DNA from: Nageia nagi
Lineage: Eukaryota > Pinophyta
Assembly: GCA_050084985.1 (NCBI GenBank)
Contig: JBITNC010000001.1
Span: forward strand, 106,082,001 to 106,146,000
DNA: 64,000 bases
Reading direction: 5' to 3'
Below, one piece after another: positions 47,180 through 58,739 of the stretch (position 1 is its first letter; the number at the start of each line of letters is the position of its first letter). The notes under the pieces were generated by a model. The model saw nothing but the letters and a program-made list of their open reading frames with translations. It made no database searches and was not told the origin of the DNA. Made by a program: the position numbers and the translations under genes.

Positions 47180-47345
47180 AAGGGGATACCACATTGGTTA
47201 AGTTTATGTCTTATCACTAGAATGTTCCAAATTCAAATCACCTTATTTATTGCAGTACTTGTCATGCATACATGATGGATTCAATCATTCAAAAACTACT
47301 TCTCCAATAAAAAATAGAAAAAAAGTTTTAGATTATCTTGAGAAG
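47180..47345 (+). repeat. SINE-like sequence (tRNA-derived)
   Basis: GGGGATACCACATTGGTTAA resembles an internal A box region. About 45 bp on, TTCCAAATTCAAATCACC resembles a B box (GTTCAAATC). An A-rich tail (about 47308-47340) closes it. This is the order of a pol III promoter in plant SINEs. No real tRNA fold with anticodon is seen. Confidence 0.5.
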
Positions 47346-47521
47346 TATGCTAGTTAACATTATTTAGAAAAAAAAAAAAGATATAAGAATGATAAATTAA
47401 CCTAATGAATAGAAGATAAAAGAATCAAAGTTGAATATAAATAATTGTACTACATGACCTAAACAATAATATAAAAATGATAAAATAATAACTAAAATAA
47501 TGATATTATTATTTTAGGTGT

Positions 47522-47790
47522 CTAGAATATAACACTTTTTTAATGGGAAAGCCATCCCCTTTGCAAGGAGAAGTAACCATGGAATAAGATTCTACGGTTG
47601 AGGGGCATCGATGCCATCAAAATTCTTCCAAGAGATGATCTCGACTCGATCTGCACCTACCATCAACTCGATAGGATTTTTGGTATGCTTCAACAAGTAG
47701 TGGGGAGAATTGAACTTAGGTCTCTCATTTCTCAAAGTTTCAACTACCCGTCTCCAACTCGCCTATCCATCAATTCATTTTGATGTATAA
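47522..47790 (-). repeat. SINE-like sequence, minus strand
   Basis: On the minus strand it has GAGTTGGAGACGGGTAGTTG, a B-box-like CCTAAGTTCAATTC, and a 3' end GCAAAGGGGATGGCTTTCCC followed by A-rich sequence. The same three blocks, in the same order, occur at 48100-48320. The plus-strand frame at 47598-47783 is not a gene. Confidence 0.45.
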
Positions 47791-48099
47791 TATTAACTTC
47801 AATAAAATAAATTTAATCATTGCATTATATATATATATATATATATACATATACATTTAAAACATACTATTCATTTTTCAAAATATTTGAAATAAAATTT
47901 GAATTTGGGAACTATAAAAATTCATTCTCGATTAATTATTATAAACTTAAAATATTTTAACATGTATATTAGTTGAAAAGGCACCCAAAGTGTCATGAAA
48001 AATATATATATACATGAATTATAAAATCAAGAACATGTTGTATAAAACTAATTAAATCAAGAAAAAGATGTTTCCTTTTGAACTCTCACCTCTATTATG

Positions 48100-48320
48100 A
48101 AAATTATCCATTTGAGTTGGAGAGGAGTTGGAAGATAAAATTCTCAAGTTGAAAAAGGGAGGTCCTAAGTTCAAAAGTCTTACCCCTCACATCATGTGGA
48201 TGAGGCTAGATACGACTCCCATGAATTTGACGAAAGAGAACCCCCAAGATACGGAATCTAATTCCAAGAAATTAACCGGCAAAGGTGGTTTCATAAAAAA
48301 ATAAATAAATAAATTATATT
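48100..48320 (+). repeat. SINE-like sequence, plus strand, related to 47522-47790
   Basis: GAGTTGGAGAGGAGTTGGAA, then GGTCCTAAGTTCAAAAGTC (B-box-like), then GCAAAGGTGGTTTCAT and an A-rich tail of aataaataaataaat type. It is diverged from the copy on the other strand. Confidence 0.45.
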
Positions 48321-49186
48321 AAATTCTTAACATTTTTACTAATAAGTTTAGAAAATTTTTTTTCTTCCTCCAAACAATTAGAATATAAATTAATGATTTT
48401 AAGGTAAAAAATACATTTAGATTCTAGTTCAAATAATTTTATAATATATTAATTAACAAATCACTTTTATTTTAATTATGATCATATATATATAAGTAAT
48501 ACATAATCTTATAAATATTACCAATGAAAAGTTTAAATAATATGATTGATTTATAAATTTAACAAGTAAAAAAATATATAATCAAAATATAGATATATTA
48601 AATATAAAATTAATTTTAAAAAAATTTAATAATAATAAATTTTTAAAACTATATGCAATAATCATTTTTCATTGAAAATGTACTATAAAAGGATACAATG
48701 TAGTTATATCAAACATATTCATCAAATGAATATAGAAAATGTGGATAAAGCCTTCACATAAATACAAACAAGAATAATAAAAGGTGACCTTAAAAGAATT
48801 ATAAAAAATCACCTTCAACTAAACAATTTATTCACATTAAGAAAGAGTGTGGGTCCTTCAAGGTTAAGTTTGAATTTCAATATCAACATAAGACATAATA
48901 AAAAGTCCTGTGACGAAAGATACCTCTATCCTAAAATTAACCATACCAAAAAACTATAACTTTCTAGAAATTCTTTTGTTCTACTTTAAAAATAAACATG
49001 TAAAAAGAATATAATATTTTTTTTTAATTTCCTTAATTTGATTGATCAGAATATGAAATTTAGTTCCAGAGTGATGAGAATTTAAAATGATTTAGTTTCA
49101 AGAAAAAACCAGAGAAATGAAGTGCAAAGTCATGTTCTTTCCCAGCCACCTTCTACTAGGAGAGCGAAAAATAGAGAAAAGGCTCC
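48321..49186. other. AT-rich flank and 3' region of the invertase gene
   Basis: No frames. On the minus strand the part next to 49187 would be the 3' untranslated region. I do not see a polyadenylation site that I would single out. Confidence 0.4.
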
Positions 49187-49485
49187 CTAACATGTCCAAG
49201 AAACGGAACGGGTGAGATGGGGTTTCAGCATCTTACGATCCTCTTCCAACGAAACCATTCCCAGATGGGACGGATCTTCCAGCATCATCTTCGCCACCAC
49301 ATAACCCGCAATCGACCACGTCTGCAACTTCCTCGCCTGCTTCCCCACATATCTCCCCACCTTCCCATCGTAGTACTCAGGCCAACCGTCCTTTGACAGC
49401 CTCTGCTCCACCAGCTCTATTGCCCTTCTCGCTATCTGTGGCCTCCCGGACTTTATGCAAGCCGCCGTCAGCAGCCACAGAAGAA
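49187..49485 (-). CDS. CINV: Invertase coding exon 3
   Basis: It starts after ATTGCAG, completing the Val codon. [39 protein letters not shown] and [19 protein letters not shown] match the family C-terminus. Stop TAG at 49189-49187. Confidence 0.93.
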
Positions 49486-51825
49486 CTGCAATTCAACCCT
49501 CTCATCAACAAATTGGTGAATAAAAAACAGTCTGCAAGTTTTCAGGAGGGTTGCAGTAGTTTAGTACCTGGCCAGGAGCCGCCGTTGTGGTAGCTCCAGC
49601 GAGTGTTTTTGGGGTCACAGCCGGTGACAATGCGCCACTCGTGACCTTCGAGAGCGGGATAGGTGATCTTGAGGGGCATGTCGCCGATGAGATCTTCCCA
49701 CCGCTCCTCCAAGAGATCCATAATGGCGGAGGCCTGCTCGGGCCTGGCCAGGGAGCTGAGCACCGCTACGCAGTTGCCGATGCAAAACCACCGGAAGTCC
49801 ATTCTGGCAGGGCTTACGTTCCCGATGAAATAACCGCCACGCATTGGCATGAAGTCGAAAACCCAGTCAGGTATCGAGTCCGGAATGACGTTGAATTTGT
49901 TAACGGCGGTGTGAGAGTACTCCTCCGTCTTGTAACGGTAAATATTGTTGAGCTGCTGGAAATCGAGCCAGAAGTAGGAGCGTATGTGGTAGCTTAGCGC
50001 GTGGACGCGCTTCTCTATGCGCTCCATGAATTCTTTGCCCCCGCTCTCCGGCTTGAGCATCTTTCCGGCGCAGCGCAAAGCCATGAAGAAGAGCGCTTGA
50101 ATTTCAATGGGGTAGCCGTAAATTCCCATGCGCCGGTCGATCATGCTGCATCCATCGGCGCAGAGAAGAGTCGGGAAGGTGTCGAAGCCCTCGGAGAGAC
50201 AGAGACTCAGAATAAGACGGATGCCACGCTGGATTTCCGGCATTTCGGCTAGGGTATGGTCTCCCGTGGATTTGGTGTAGGAGCGGAGGAGAATTATCCA
50301 CCAGAAGCCTGAATCCACCGGCGCCACTCGCCCGATGGCGCTCTCGCCGAAGTCTGCAATGAGAGTCTCTGTGTTTCGCTCGGGATCGTGGAGGACTTTG
50401 AAGGACGCCGGCATCACGCCCTTTCCGAGCGTGAAGCAATCGATTCGCTTCTCCCAGCCTTGAAGATGCAGAGTCTTCAGAAGGAAATTCTTCACTATTT
50501 CCGGCTCGCCGCTCATAAGAAACGCTAGGGCCGCCGGCACAAAGTCCCTCACAAAAACCTGCAAATTCAACAGAAAACACATGTCAGTCTACCCTAACTG
50601 AATAAATTAAGGACAACTTGAATTTTCCCGTCACTAAATATCGATCTGGCTAAATTTTAGTAGCGGTTTCAACAAATTCTACATAATTCGACTCATTTTG
50701 TCAGTCATCATCTAGCATATTATGGAACCTCAGCTTTCCCGCAAGCTGTATGTTGTTGAATATGCTAGTCATTCTTAAGTTTCGTAGTCTGAAACCTTCC
50801 ACCATTACTCATTTGCATCAAGTATCATCTGCCTTTTCCACAATTGTTGAAGAAATCTGCATTTATGCTCTCTATTGAATGTCTCTCAATTTCTAACAAA
50901 ATACTACAGTGATCGAACTTTTCCTTCATCTTAAGACTAAATATCAGACGATCTTTGAACAACTCATACAGATATTGTGAGAACCAAATCGGTCTTAGAA
51001 CAAATTGTAAAGACTAAATTAAACTTTTCCTTCATCATTCGTCATGTGTGCCTGGTTAATTAACTATAGGCTTTTCAACAAAGGCTACAGAAATTGTAAA
51101 TTTTCTTGCATACGTCCTTTTCCTGCAAATATTACTCTTCTCAACTATAATACGATTCGTCATCTTCTCGAGCAGAGATTTCCACATTTTTGTGATTCAT
51201 CATTCAAATTAATAATTATCGCCACATTTTGAGAAACAAATCATAGAGAATTCGAATGTATATTAACCTCTTCCTCGTTATCTTGTTCGAAATCAAAGCT
51301 TATTCATCTAAATACTGAAAATGCAAATATCAACCAGATTCAAACCCTACTGTAACAAAATGTGCAAGATTTCTAATAAATCATTTATGTGATCATTCAT
51401 TGATTCTTCCACACAGAAAACGAAGCATAAAGAATTGCAAAATCTTCACTGACCTGGTTGTAATTGAGAGCTTCTTCGCTGTTATCAAGCGCCGCAATGG
51501 TACCAACAGGCTTCCCGCGAAAATAAACGAGCGACCGTCGCAAATTCTCCATCGCTTCACCCATCATGGAATTCAGCTCTCCACCCCCTCCCGGATTACC
51601 ACCGGCCCACGGAATCGAACTCGGCACCGGAGGCGGCACAACCAACCCTTCTATGCAATTCGAACTCTTCACGCTCTCGATGCTCCTCGCAGGCCGTTCC
51701 GACAAGCTCGTTTTCTCATCAACCGCAAGAAGAACTTTCTCATCGACGGACAGCATTTTCTCGTCAAGCGACAGGCGTTCAAGATTCAAAGCTCTCACCT
51801 GCGGCTCCTCTTGAAGGATCGTCAT
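49187..51825 (-). CDS. CINV: Alkaline/neutral invertase (GH100), three coding exons
   Basis: Hydrolyses sucrose to glucose and fructose at neutral to alkaline pH; plant members act in the cytosol or in organelles. Exons on the minus strand: 51825-51454, 50558-49568, 49485-49187. Introns of 895 and 82 bp have GT and AG ends, and joining keeps frame (CAG/GTT; G/TT inside a Val codon). The product is 553 residues, the usual size for the cytosolic (beta) type. Hallmark blocks are all present: [104 protein letters not shown] and the terminal SVSWTC. No stops or shifts; GC-richer than its surroundings. The start at 51825 (MTILQ) fits short cytosolic members. The frame stays open upstream to 52113, so an N-terminal extension is possible. 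It stands alone, with no plant gene neighbour in the window. Confidence 0.93.
49568..50558 (-). CDS. CINV: Invertase coding exon 2 (catalytic core)
   Basis: It starts after TTTGCAG with VFVRDF and carries most of the alpha/alpha-barrel core of GH100, ending GGSWP plus one base at a G/GTACTA donor. Frames on the other strand (49587-49997, 50001-50252) and in another frame (50104-50580) are shadows. Confidence 0.93.
51454..51825 (-). CDS. CINV: Invertase coding exon 1
   Basis: 124 codons. The N-terminal half is variable (three DEK-type repeats, a Pro/Gly-rich stretch). The conserved part begins at [20 protein letters not shown] and ends SEEALNYNQ at a CAG/GTCAGT donor. Confidence 0.88.
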
Positions 51826-52161
51826 TTGGGATTTCTCCGCCGGGGAAGCTCGAAACCCAAATCGAAAATCCGAGGAGCTCTCGGTGAAATAAAATTCAAG
51901 AAGCATTGCCCGCCTTTGTAGGGCAGGCACACAAATGCTGTTAGTTGAGGCGGCGGTGGAGTTAGTGGGCGTGCTGATGTGGCGCACCAGCGTGGCAGCC
52001 GTACCCCATGAGCTGTCGTAAAGCCCACACAAACAACATGAGCATTTCCGTATGAATGGCGGCTTTCCAATTCCATATAATGGCGTGTGAATTTGTTTCC
52101 ACGCCACCACCATTGTAGGGATTGGAGGTTGCAGACGGGGTTTCCGTAGCAGCCTGTGGAG

Positions 52162-52170
52162 TATTTTATA
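52162..52170 (-). promoter_or_regulatory. Candidate TATA box of the invertase gene
   Basis: TATAAAATA on the minus strand, preceded by CG. Transcription would start near 52130, giving a leader of about 300 bases to the MTILQ start, or almost none to the upstream ATG at 52113. Confidence 0.4.
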
Positions 52171-52770
52171 CGGATGCAGAGATTTTTGGACGACGATCGG
52201 CCATGATTTGGTTGTGTTTGCAGGTAATTTGAATCAGAATTCACTGCTTTGTAAGCCCATGAAAGGATCCTTTCCTTCTCAACAACCATTAATTCCTTTG
52301 AAGTCGTCAGCTATTCCAACCAATCCAACAACATCCCAGATTTTGATTCACGAAGTTTTCATTGCACCAGGTTAATTTAAAAAAAAAACGTTTTGTTCAA
52401 TGGAATTATTTTGTAAATATTAAAGTTAATATATCATGGATGTATTTAATGAGAAAATTAAAATTACATTTTATATTCTTATGAGAGTTATTTAATAACT
52501 TATTAGTTTATATTTAAATAGAATTATCTCTAGGAGAATTATTATAAGGGCTTTACGCTTGAGAATAAAGAAATTATTTTGTGGTTGTCAAAAGTTTACT
52601 ATTGTATATTATTTATTTTATTGGAAGATATAAAATCTAAATAGTATCTATACATAAAGATCAAATCTAAATATGTAGTCCATTTTCATTTGTAAGAAGA
52701 TTGACTTATATAAGTGTCTTGAAATAAAATAATATTCTTTGGTTATTAAAGGATTTGATAATGAGAAGAG
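52171..52770. other. Invertase upstream region and AT-rich flank
   Basis: The first ~150 bp beyond the TATA candidate are of mixed composition and may be promoter. From about 52380 the DNA is AT-rich and featureless. Confidence 0.35.
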
Positions 52771-53000
52771 GCTCTAAGTGTATACGAGTAATTTACTAAT
52801 TGAACTAGGTCTTAGGATAGTCAAAACAATATTATATATCATCAACAAACCTTTACTAATTAGGAGGTCATGGAATCATGAGATAGAGGCTATCCCATCT
52901 ACATTTTGTAAATGTCTTAAATTTGAATACAATATGATTATATACACTTACACTACATATAAATCATTATTTTGGATATGTCAACTTTGAGCTTATGATA
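52771..53000 (+). pseudogene. Gypsy protease remnant
   Basis: An open stretch encodes IELGLRIVKTILYIINKPLL then RRSWNHEIEAIPSTFCKCLK and FEYN. This matches the segment after the retropepsin active site in plant gypsy elements (compare GRPWIREMQCVSSTYHGCLK in G2 at 14590). The active-site part upstream is lost in stops. The rest of the element cannot be followed. Confidence 0.5.
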
Positions 53001-54945
53001 GGAAGATCAATGATTTGATTCAAGTTGATTTCCATTATTATTGTTGAATAAACTACATCCATTTTGAAAGAAAATAAGAAGGTATGTGAAATTAAAGAAT
53101 CAAGTAAAGAAATAGAATGGCAATAAAAGTATTAGAATTTTGTATTCAGTAGATTTAGAACCTCTCTTGTGTCATTCAAAAGATCCTTAAAAATAATATT
53201 ATGATCTTCTACAATTGATATTACATAAGTAGAACAATTAGAATAACAAGATTTTACCTTATAGAGCTTAGAATTTGAAGTTACAAAATCATATAATGAT
53301 GTTATACCAAATGATACTATGGTTTTGTCAAACAAAAAAATGTATCAAAACAAGTTAGGTGTAGAAAATATAGTTTTCATATAAGTAGAAAATAGTTAGA
53401 ATATGAAGAAATGATATATAATTTCCTTTAAAAAGAGAATGTTCAAGGTATATATCAATTGAATCTATTCCTATAATTAAGAAGATTCTCTTTAATTATG
53501 ATTTCATTGAGAAAAAAAAAGGTTCTTGCATTGATAAACAAGGAATAATACATCTAATTAAACTAACTATTTCTAAATGGAGAATAAGTCTATCTTTTTA
53601 TAACAATGAAAGAGATGAGGAGATTAGCTATAGGCCTCTTGGATAGTGATATAGGTAGTTATATGGCTTATTTACACTATTAATATGATTGTATGCATTA
53701 ACTCCTCTTATTTACTAAAGTTAATATATCCAATTTTAGTTAATTATAATCAAAATTATGATATTCTAGATTATATTGTTCAAAATGATAGAGCATTAAC
53801 TAAGTTTGTAGGTGTTATAAATGATATACATCTGCTTGATCATAAGAAAAGGTTTGAATTTTTTTAATTATTAATATGTAGTTTGGTGAGAGGGAAAGAT
53901 TAGAAACATGTACAAAAGCATATACCAAATTATTTAATATCTTTCTTACACCTCCTCAATTTGGTGAAGTTTTATCTTTGATTAATGATAATTCTATTGA
54001 TTCAAACATTAGCACTAATAGTGAACCTAAAACTTTCAAAATAGATGTTTGAATCCCTATTGGGATAAATCCTTAATTATTAGTTTATGTTAAAAATAAA
54101 ATATAGTCATAAGTTCAGAGTTGAAAATTCCTTATTTAAGAGTTTCATTTAGGAGCATAATTTTAAATGAAGATACATGATAAGAAAGACTACAACTCAT
54201 TGAGATATGAAATTAGACAAGAATCAATATCATTAAACACTTGATGATATATCATAAAATAAATTTATAACTATGAAATAAGAAATTACAACCTAGAGAG
54301 TTTTATGTATGTAATTTAGTACTTAAAGAAAAATAGAAAATACCAATGCTAATTGAGAAATGATTCATAATTTTTGAATACTTGATTACATGAAGTATCA
54401 TGGGTAACTTGATCTTCAATATACCAAGAGGCATGTGAGAATAAGATCAAACATTTGAAATTGAAGAGTTGTATAGAATGTAGTATATATTATACACAAA
54501 ATCCCTCTTCCAGCATACTTTCAGAGACATCCTTGTTCAGTATTGCTCAAATTGTATAGTATTATTAATCTATAACTTAGTTCATTAAACTGCCTAAATT
54601 CTATCTTATAATTTCATTATTTTTCTTTATATTCTTTATCATATTTCAAGATTAATGTATCAAATATATAAACTATTTTGTTATAATTCATAGTCTTGGA
54701 TACATTTTCACTTCCAAAATCCAATCTTCTTTTTCTTATCTCAAATTACTTAACTTGAAGGATTAGTCATAATCTAATACAACCAAGCAAGATCACTTGT
54801 TATCTATGAAAGTGGTCTAAAGTACTCAAAATTAATTTTAGTAAGTGTATTCTATTATCAAAATTCATATTTGTAGTTTTAAATGTGTGCTTCATTTTTC
54901 CTTCATCCTAATATCATATATGAAAACATAAAAAGTAACCAAATT
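53001..54945. other. AT-rich region, no supported feature
   Basis: It may contain further decayed gypsy or copia sequence (it lies between a gypsy protease remnant and a copia primer-like site), but no motif is clear. Frames at 53132-53335 (minus) and 53685-53867 (plus) are not recognised. An LTR of the copia remnant should end near 54945; its start was not found. Confidence 0.35.
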
Positions 54946-54951
54946 TATATG

Positions 54952-54970
54952 TAGTATCAAAGATTAGTTC
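54952..54970 (+). other. Degenerate copia primer-binding site
   Basis: TAGTATCAAAGATTAGTTC differs at four positions, three of them G-to-A, from the initiator Met tRNA primer site common in copia elements. It lies about 90 bp before a copia gag-like frame. Confidence 0.4.
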
Positions 54971-55039
54971 AGTGTCAAAAAAAATCTAATTGAAAATAAG
55001 TTTGAATATTTTTTCCATATCTTTGTTGAGCATAATGGC

Positions 55040-55770
55040 ATACCACAAAGGAAACTCTCACTTACTTTTTATTTCTTTTAATGGTAAAGATTATAACTAT
55101 TAAAGTATTAAGATGCAAAATTTATTGTAAGTCCAAAAGATTGTGAATAAGTGTGAAAAGAATATATCTTCCTCTAAAATATTATAAGACCTTATCTATA
55201 GAAGATAAAGAAGGAAAAAAAAGGTGGAGTAAAATATCTTTGAAGAATTATACTATATTTGGTAACCTTTGGACAAGGACATAGTTTCTCTTATGAAAAT
55301 CATGAAGATTGTACATGAAGCTTAAAAAGCCTTGCTACATTCTTGGGATTTATAATGACCAAATAAAGAATACAAGACTAATAAATGTAAGAGGGAATTT
55401 GAAAATATCAAGATAATATAAGATCAAAAGGTGGAATATTTTTGCATGAGTGTCAAGGATACATTAACAATATGGTAATAAATAAAGTAAAATTTCCTCT
55501 TCTCAAGTAACATCACCTTGTGATGTTTGAGCATATATACTAATGACTTCACTAAATGATAAAATTTAAGGAACTATTTCCTTATTTGAATTGATCTTGG
55601 AGGATGATGAACTCACCTTAGATATAGGACTTTCCTCTAAAGCAAGTATCTCCATGAAGGAGGGAGTTAATTCTAAAACACCATAAAAGGATCATGAGAG
55701 GGGAGCTAATAAGTATAAGCGGAATAAGAAGCTAAATAATAAATATGAATTTTGAAAGAAATTAAGATTT
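55040..55770 (+). pseudogene. Copia gag remnant
   Basis: In shifting frames: ISFNGKDYNY followed by SIKMQNLL (the usual FDGxNYxxWxxKM opening), then REFENIKII and VEYFCMSVKDTLT (the central gag block), then an acidic ELILEDDELTL near the end. It is too broken to be coding and no pol is seen after it. Only the order of motifs supports the call. Confidence 0.5.
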
Positions 55771-57204
55771 TTAACATAATATTGATATAAGAAATTAGTT
55801 ATTTGAAAGATAAGGGCAAAAAGACCAAGGAAAATTACAAATAAAATCAATAACAAGGCATATATAAAATAAAATCAATACAATACATTCATCATTCAAA
55901 GAGATATTGAAATCATCAAAGACAAGCAAGTCCAGGGAGAGGGCCACAACTCAAATGGTATCTTTTGATACCACCTATCAACCTTGGATTTGTTAGGCCC
56001 TAGTTCTAGTGATCATTTTACATTCTTTACAATAAGACAAATTCTTCATAATCAAGGGCATCAATTCCCTTCATTTCTTATATCAAACAATATTGGTGGC
56101 ATTATTCTTATTTTTGGAGGAGTTATATTTTGGCATTGGAGAGCTTGATTATGATCCAAAGGGGTTTATGTGACTAGTCATTTTGTATGTACTTGATGAT
56201 ATCTATACAATGACATATCTCTTGCATCATTTAGAGATCATATTTGGTCTAAATTATTCCAAGTGAATATTTTACATATATACTAAAAAAATATTAATTT
56301 AATTCATTATTTAAAGTCTACATTTTGGTAAACCCAATTCAAGTTGGAAGGATTTTATCCACTAGGGTAAGATTTCAATCACATCATATTTGAATAAACT
56401 AAATTACATTTTTTTATTGTAAACCATTATTTAAAGACTACATTTTGGTGAATGCATTTATATCTTACAAACCCTAGAATTTTTGTTTTAGGATATCCAT
56501 TTTTCTATGGATTTGTTCATTAGAAATCCTTGATTTTATTTTTTTATTGAATTAATTTTCTACGTTGGAAATGTATATTGCTTTGAAATTATTAAAAAAT
56601 TAAGGAATTTTTATTTTAAAGAAAACTAGTTTTACAAAAAACATCCTAGATTTTGAAGATCAATTTTGTTCAATTTAGTGAGATCTTGCATTAGAAATTT
56701 TTTCCAAACTATAGATAAATATAATTGAGAAACATTTATAGCTTTGCAAGGCTTGAAATTGCATATTTGACGAATATTGAGAAAAGTTTACAAAAACATC
56801 AACATAAAAAGCCCTAAATTTGGAAAATATTTTTCAACTGTTTGGTAACTTGTTTTATGATAAAAGATTTCTAAAGCCATAGTTCATCATAGAAGATAAA
56901 TTTTTAAAAGTTATTTGGGATTATTGCATGCATTTTCATCAAGATTTCTTGAGGTTTTCAATTTTCAAAAACGTTTTCACTTTAAACTATAGATTTTAAA
57001 AATTGTTTTCTTGAATTTGGAAAATTTTAACATCATAAAAATTATCCTACATCATAGATATGCATGCTAGCAAATTATTCTCCGTTTTAGATGGCCCTAA
57101 AGTGCATTTTTTGGTATATTTCTTGGATTTTTATGTAAAATTAAAGATCTTATATTTTATCATGATTACAAGAGGTTATTTTTATGGATTATTATATTGC
57201 TATG
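55771..57204. other. AT-rich region with two LTR-end-like motifs
   Basis: Two copies of a block of the form cattatttaaag(t/a)ctaca followed by ttttggt lie at about 56305-56335 and 56425-56455. They resemble the LTR end plus primer site at 57813-57848. No coding sequence is recognised. Confidence 0.4.
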
Positions 57205-57832
57205 TGTAGACAACTAAAAATGAATTATTACTTATCAAATAATTCATTTTATAACATCAAGGATATTCATTATAAAAAAGGGGTTAAAACATACCCAAGG
57301 TAATGTAATAAATGTAATGTACCATTATGTAATGTAAAAGGTGTCAAATATCAAGAAAGACACCCCAAGCGATGTAAGGTGCAATAATTCTAGGAATCAA
57401 AGAAGACTAGGACATTGGTATATAGACACATCAAAGGAAACACAAGAGACATCATGCGAGGGCATTAGAAATACCAAGAGAGACTTCAACAAATGCAAGA
57501 TCACTCTATCCTACTAGTAAAATTATTTTGTAACACCACATCTACATAGATCTATTAAACCCTTCATGTCACTTTTGTATTTATTTTATTTTATTCATCA
57601 ATCTAGTTAACCTACATAGCCAATGGCTTGGTATCTTAAGGTCATTGGCAGCATGCATCTTTATGAATGTTGTTGACAAATGGTCTCTATTGTTTAATGT
57701 TTATGTAATTTTAATGAAGGTAAATTATTTATCATTATTTGTTTGATGCCATATTTCTCATATATGCTTCAATAATATATGGTAGAAAAATAATGCATTG
57801 ATAAACTATTTATGCATTATTTGAGTTCTACA
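57205..57832 (+). repeat. 5' LTR of G3
   Basis: It starts TGTAGACAACTAAAAATG and ends TTCTACA just before TTTTGGTGAACTC. The TGTAGACA start is shared with the G2 LTR at 7419. No partner is in the window, so the borders rest on motifs. Confidence 0.55.
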
Positions 57833-57835
57833 TTT

Positions 57836-57850
57836 TGGTGAACTCATTTG
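57836..57850 (+). other. Primer-binding-like site of G3
   Basis: TGGTGAACTCATTTG after a three-base spacer, close to the TGGTGAACCCAACATC site of G1. Confidence 0.45.
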
Positions 57851-58179
57851 TTTGATTTATCTTACCCTCCTTATGAGATATTATGATAATTTTGTAATAG
57901 ATCTGCAACATCAACAATGTGTTTAGCTATTTTTGGACCATTTGGGGTGTAAAAATGGAATGATTTATACATGAAGTTCTTATAAGAATGGATAATATGG
58001 AAAAGAAAATATAGTTGTTCAATAGTTCGGGTAACTCGTCAGTGGTATCATATCTTGCCTTAGTTGCATGACTTATCAATCTTGAGAATAGCAAGAGATC
58101 GCAACAAAGTGAAGAGGACTATGATGGTGTATTCATCTCACCCTTATTTGAGGAGATCCAAAATTTTCCCCAACCACCC

Positions 58180-58500
58180 AAGCACAAGGTACCCAAGTTC
58201 AATATGTTTAGTGGCAAACAAGATCCAAAATAATATTTTATTATCTTTCAAGAAGAGCGCTTATTGAAATTAGGGTTGAAGGAGAAGTTGAAGGTAAAGT
58301 TCTTCCCAAGGAGTATGAATGGTGATGCTAGTCAATGGTTCTATAACTTTTCTAGAGGTTTCATTGATTCATTCAAGTCATTAGTCAAATTATTCATAGG
58401 ATAATACAAACATAACATCAAAGAGAAAAGTACCATTACAAAGTTATGCACAATGAGATAAGGGAGTAACAAAACCCTAAAAAAGTAAATTTCATGATTT
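58180..58500 (+). pseudogene. G3 gag core
   Basis: KHKVPKFNMFSGKQDPK, then FFPRSMNGDASQWFYNF, then YKHNIKEKSTITKL are the three blocks of the gypsy gag domain, in order. Stops are present, mostly TAA and TAG. Confidence 0.6.
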
Positions 58501-58739
58501 AAAAAGGTATAGTAATCTATTCAAAGTAAATTATATGAAAGTGAAATTTATGTTATATTTAGATATCCTATCTTGCTAATTATCAATTTACATGCTCCTA
58601 GTAACAAAAATATGGGATTTGGAGTATTGATACAAGAATTATTACAAAAAGAAAATTTTTTTACTTGAGTTAGGGGAGCTCAAGTATGCCCCTAACCCTT
58701 TTCATAAAGATAATAGAAGTACTATGTTAAAATGGAAAA

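Noticed and set aside
47227-47245. tRNA gene
   Set aside because: B-box-like sequence without a cloverleaf or anticodon arm; better explained as a SINE.
49393-50580. Other frames over the invertase (49393-49593, 49587-49997, 50001-50252, 50104-50580)
   Set aside because: GC-rich exon shadows; the minus-strand exons match GH100 end to end.
51400-52289. Frames 51400-51921, 51566-51814 (plus) and 51822-52289 (minus, other frame)
   Set aside because: Shadows of invertase exon 1 and its leader.
58042-58053. TGGTATCATATC as the primer-binding site of G3
   Set aside because: It resembles the initiator Met tRNA site, but no LTR-like end precedes it. TTCTACA followed by TTTTGGTGAAC at 57826-57843 is the better border and matches similar motifs nearby.
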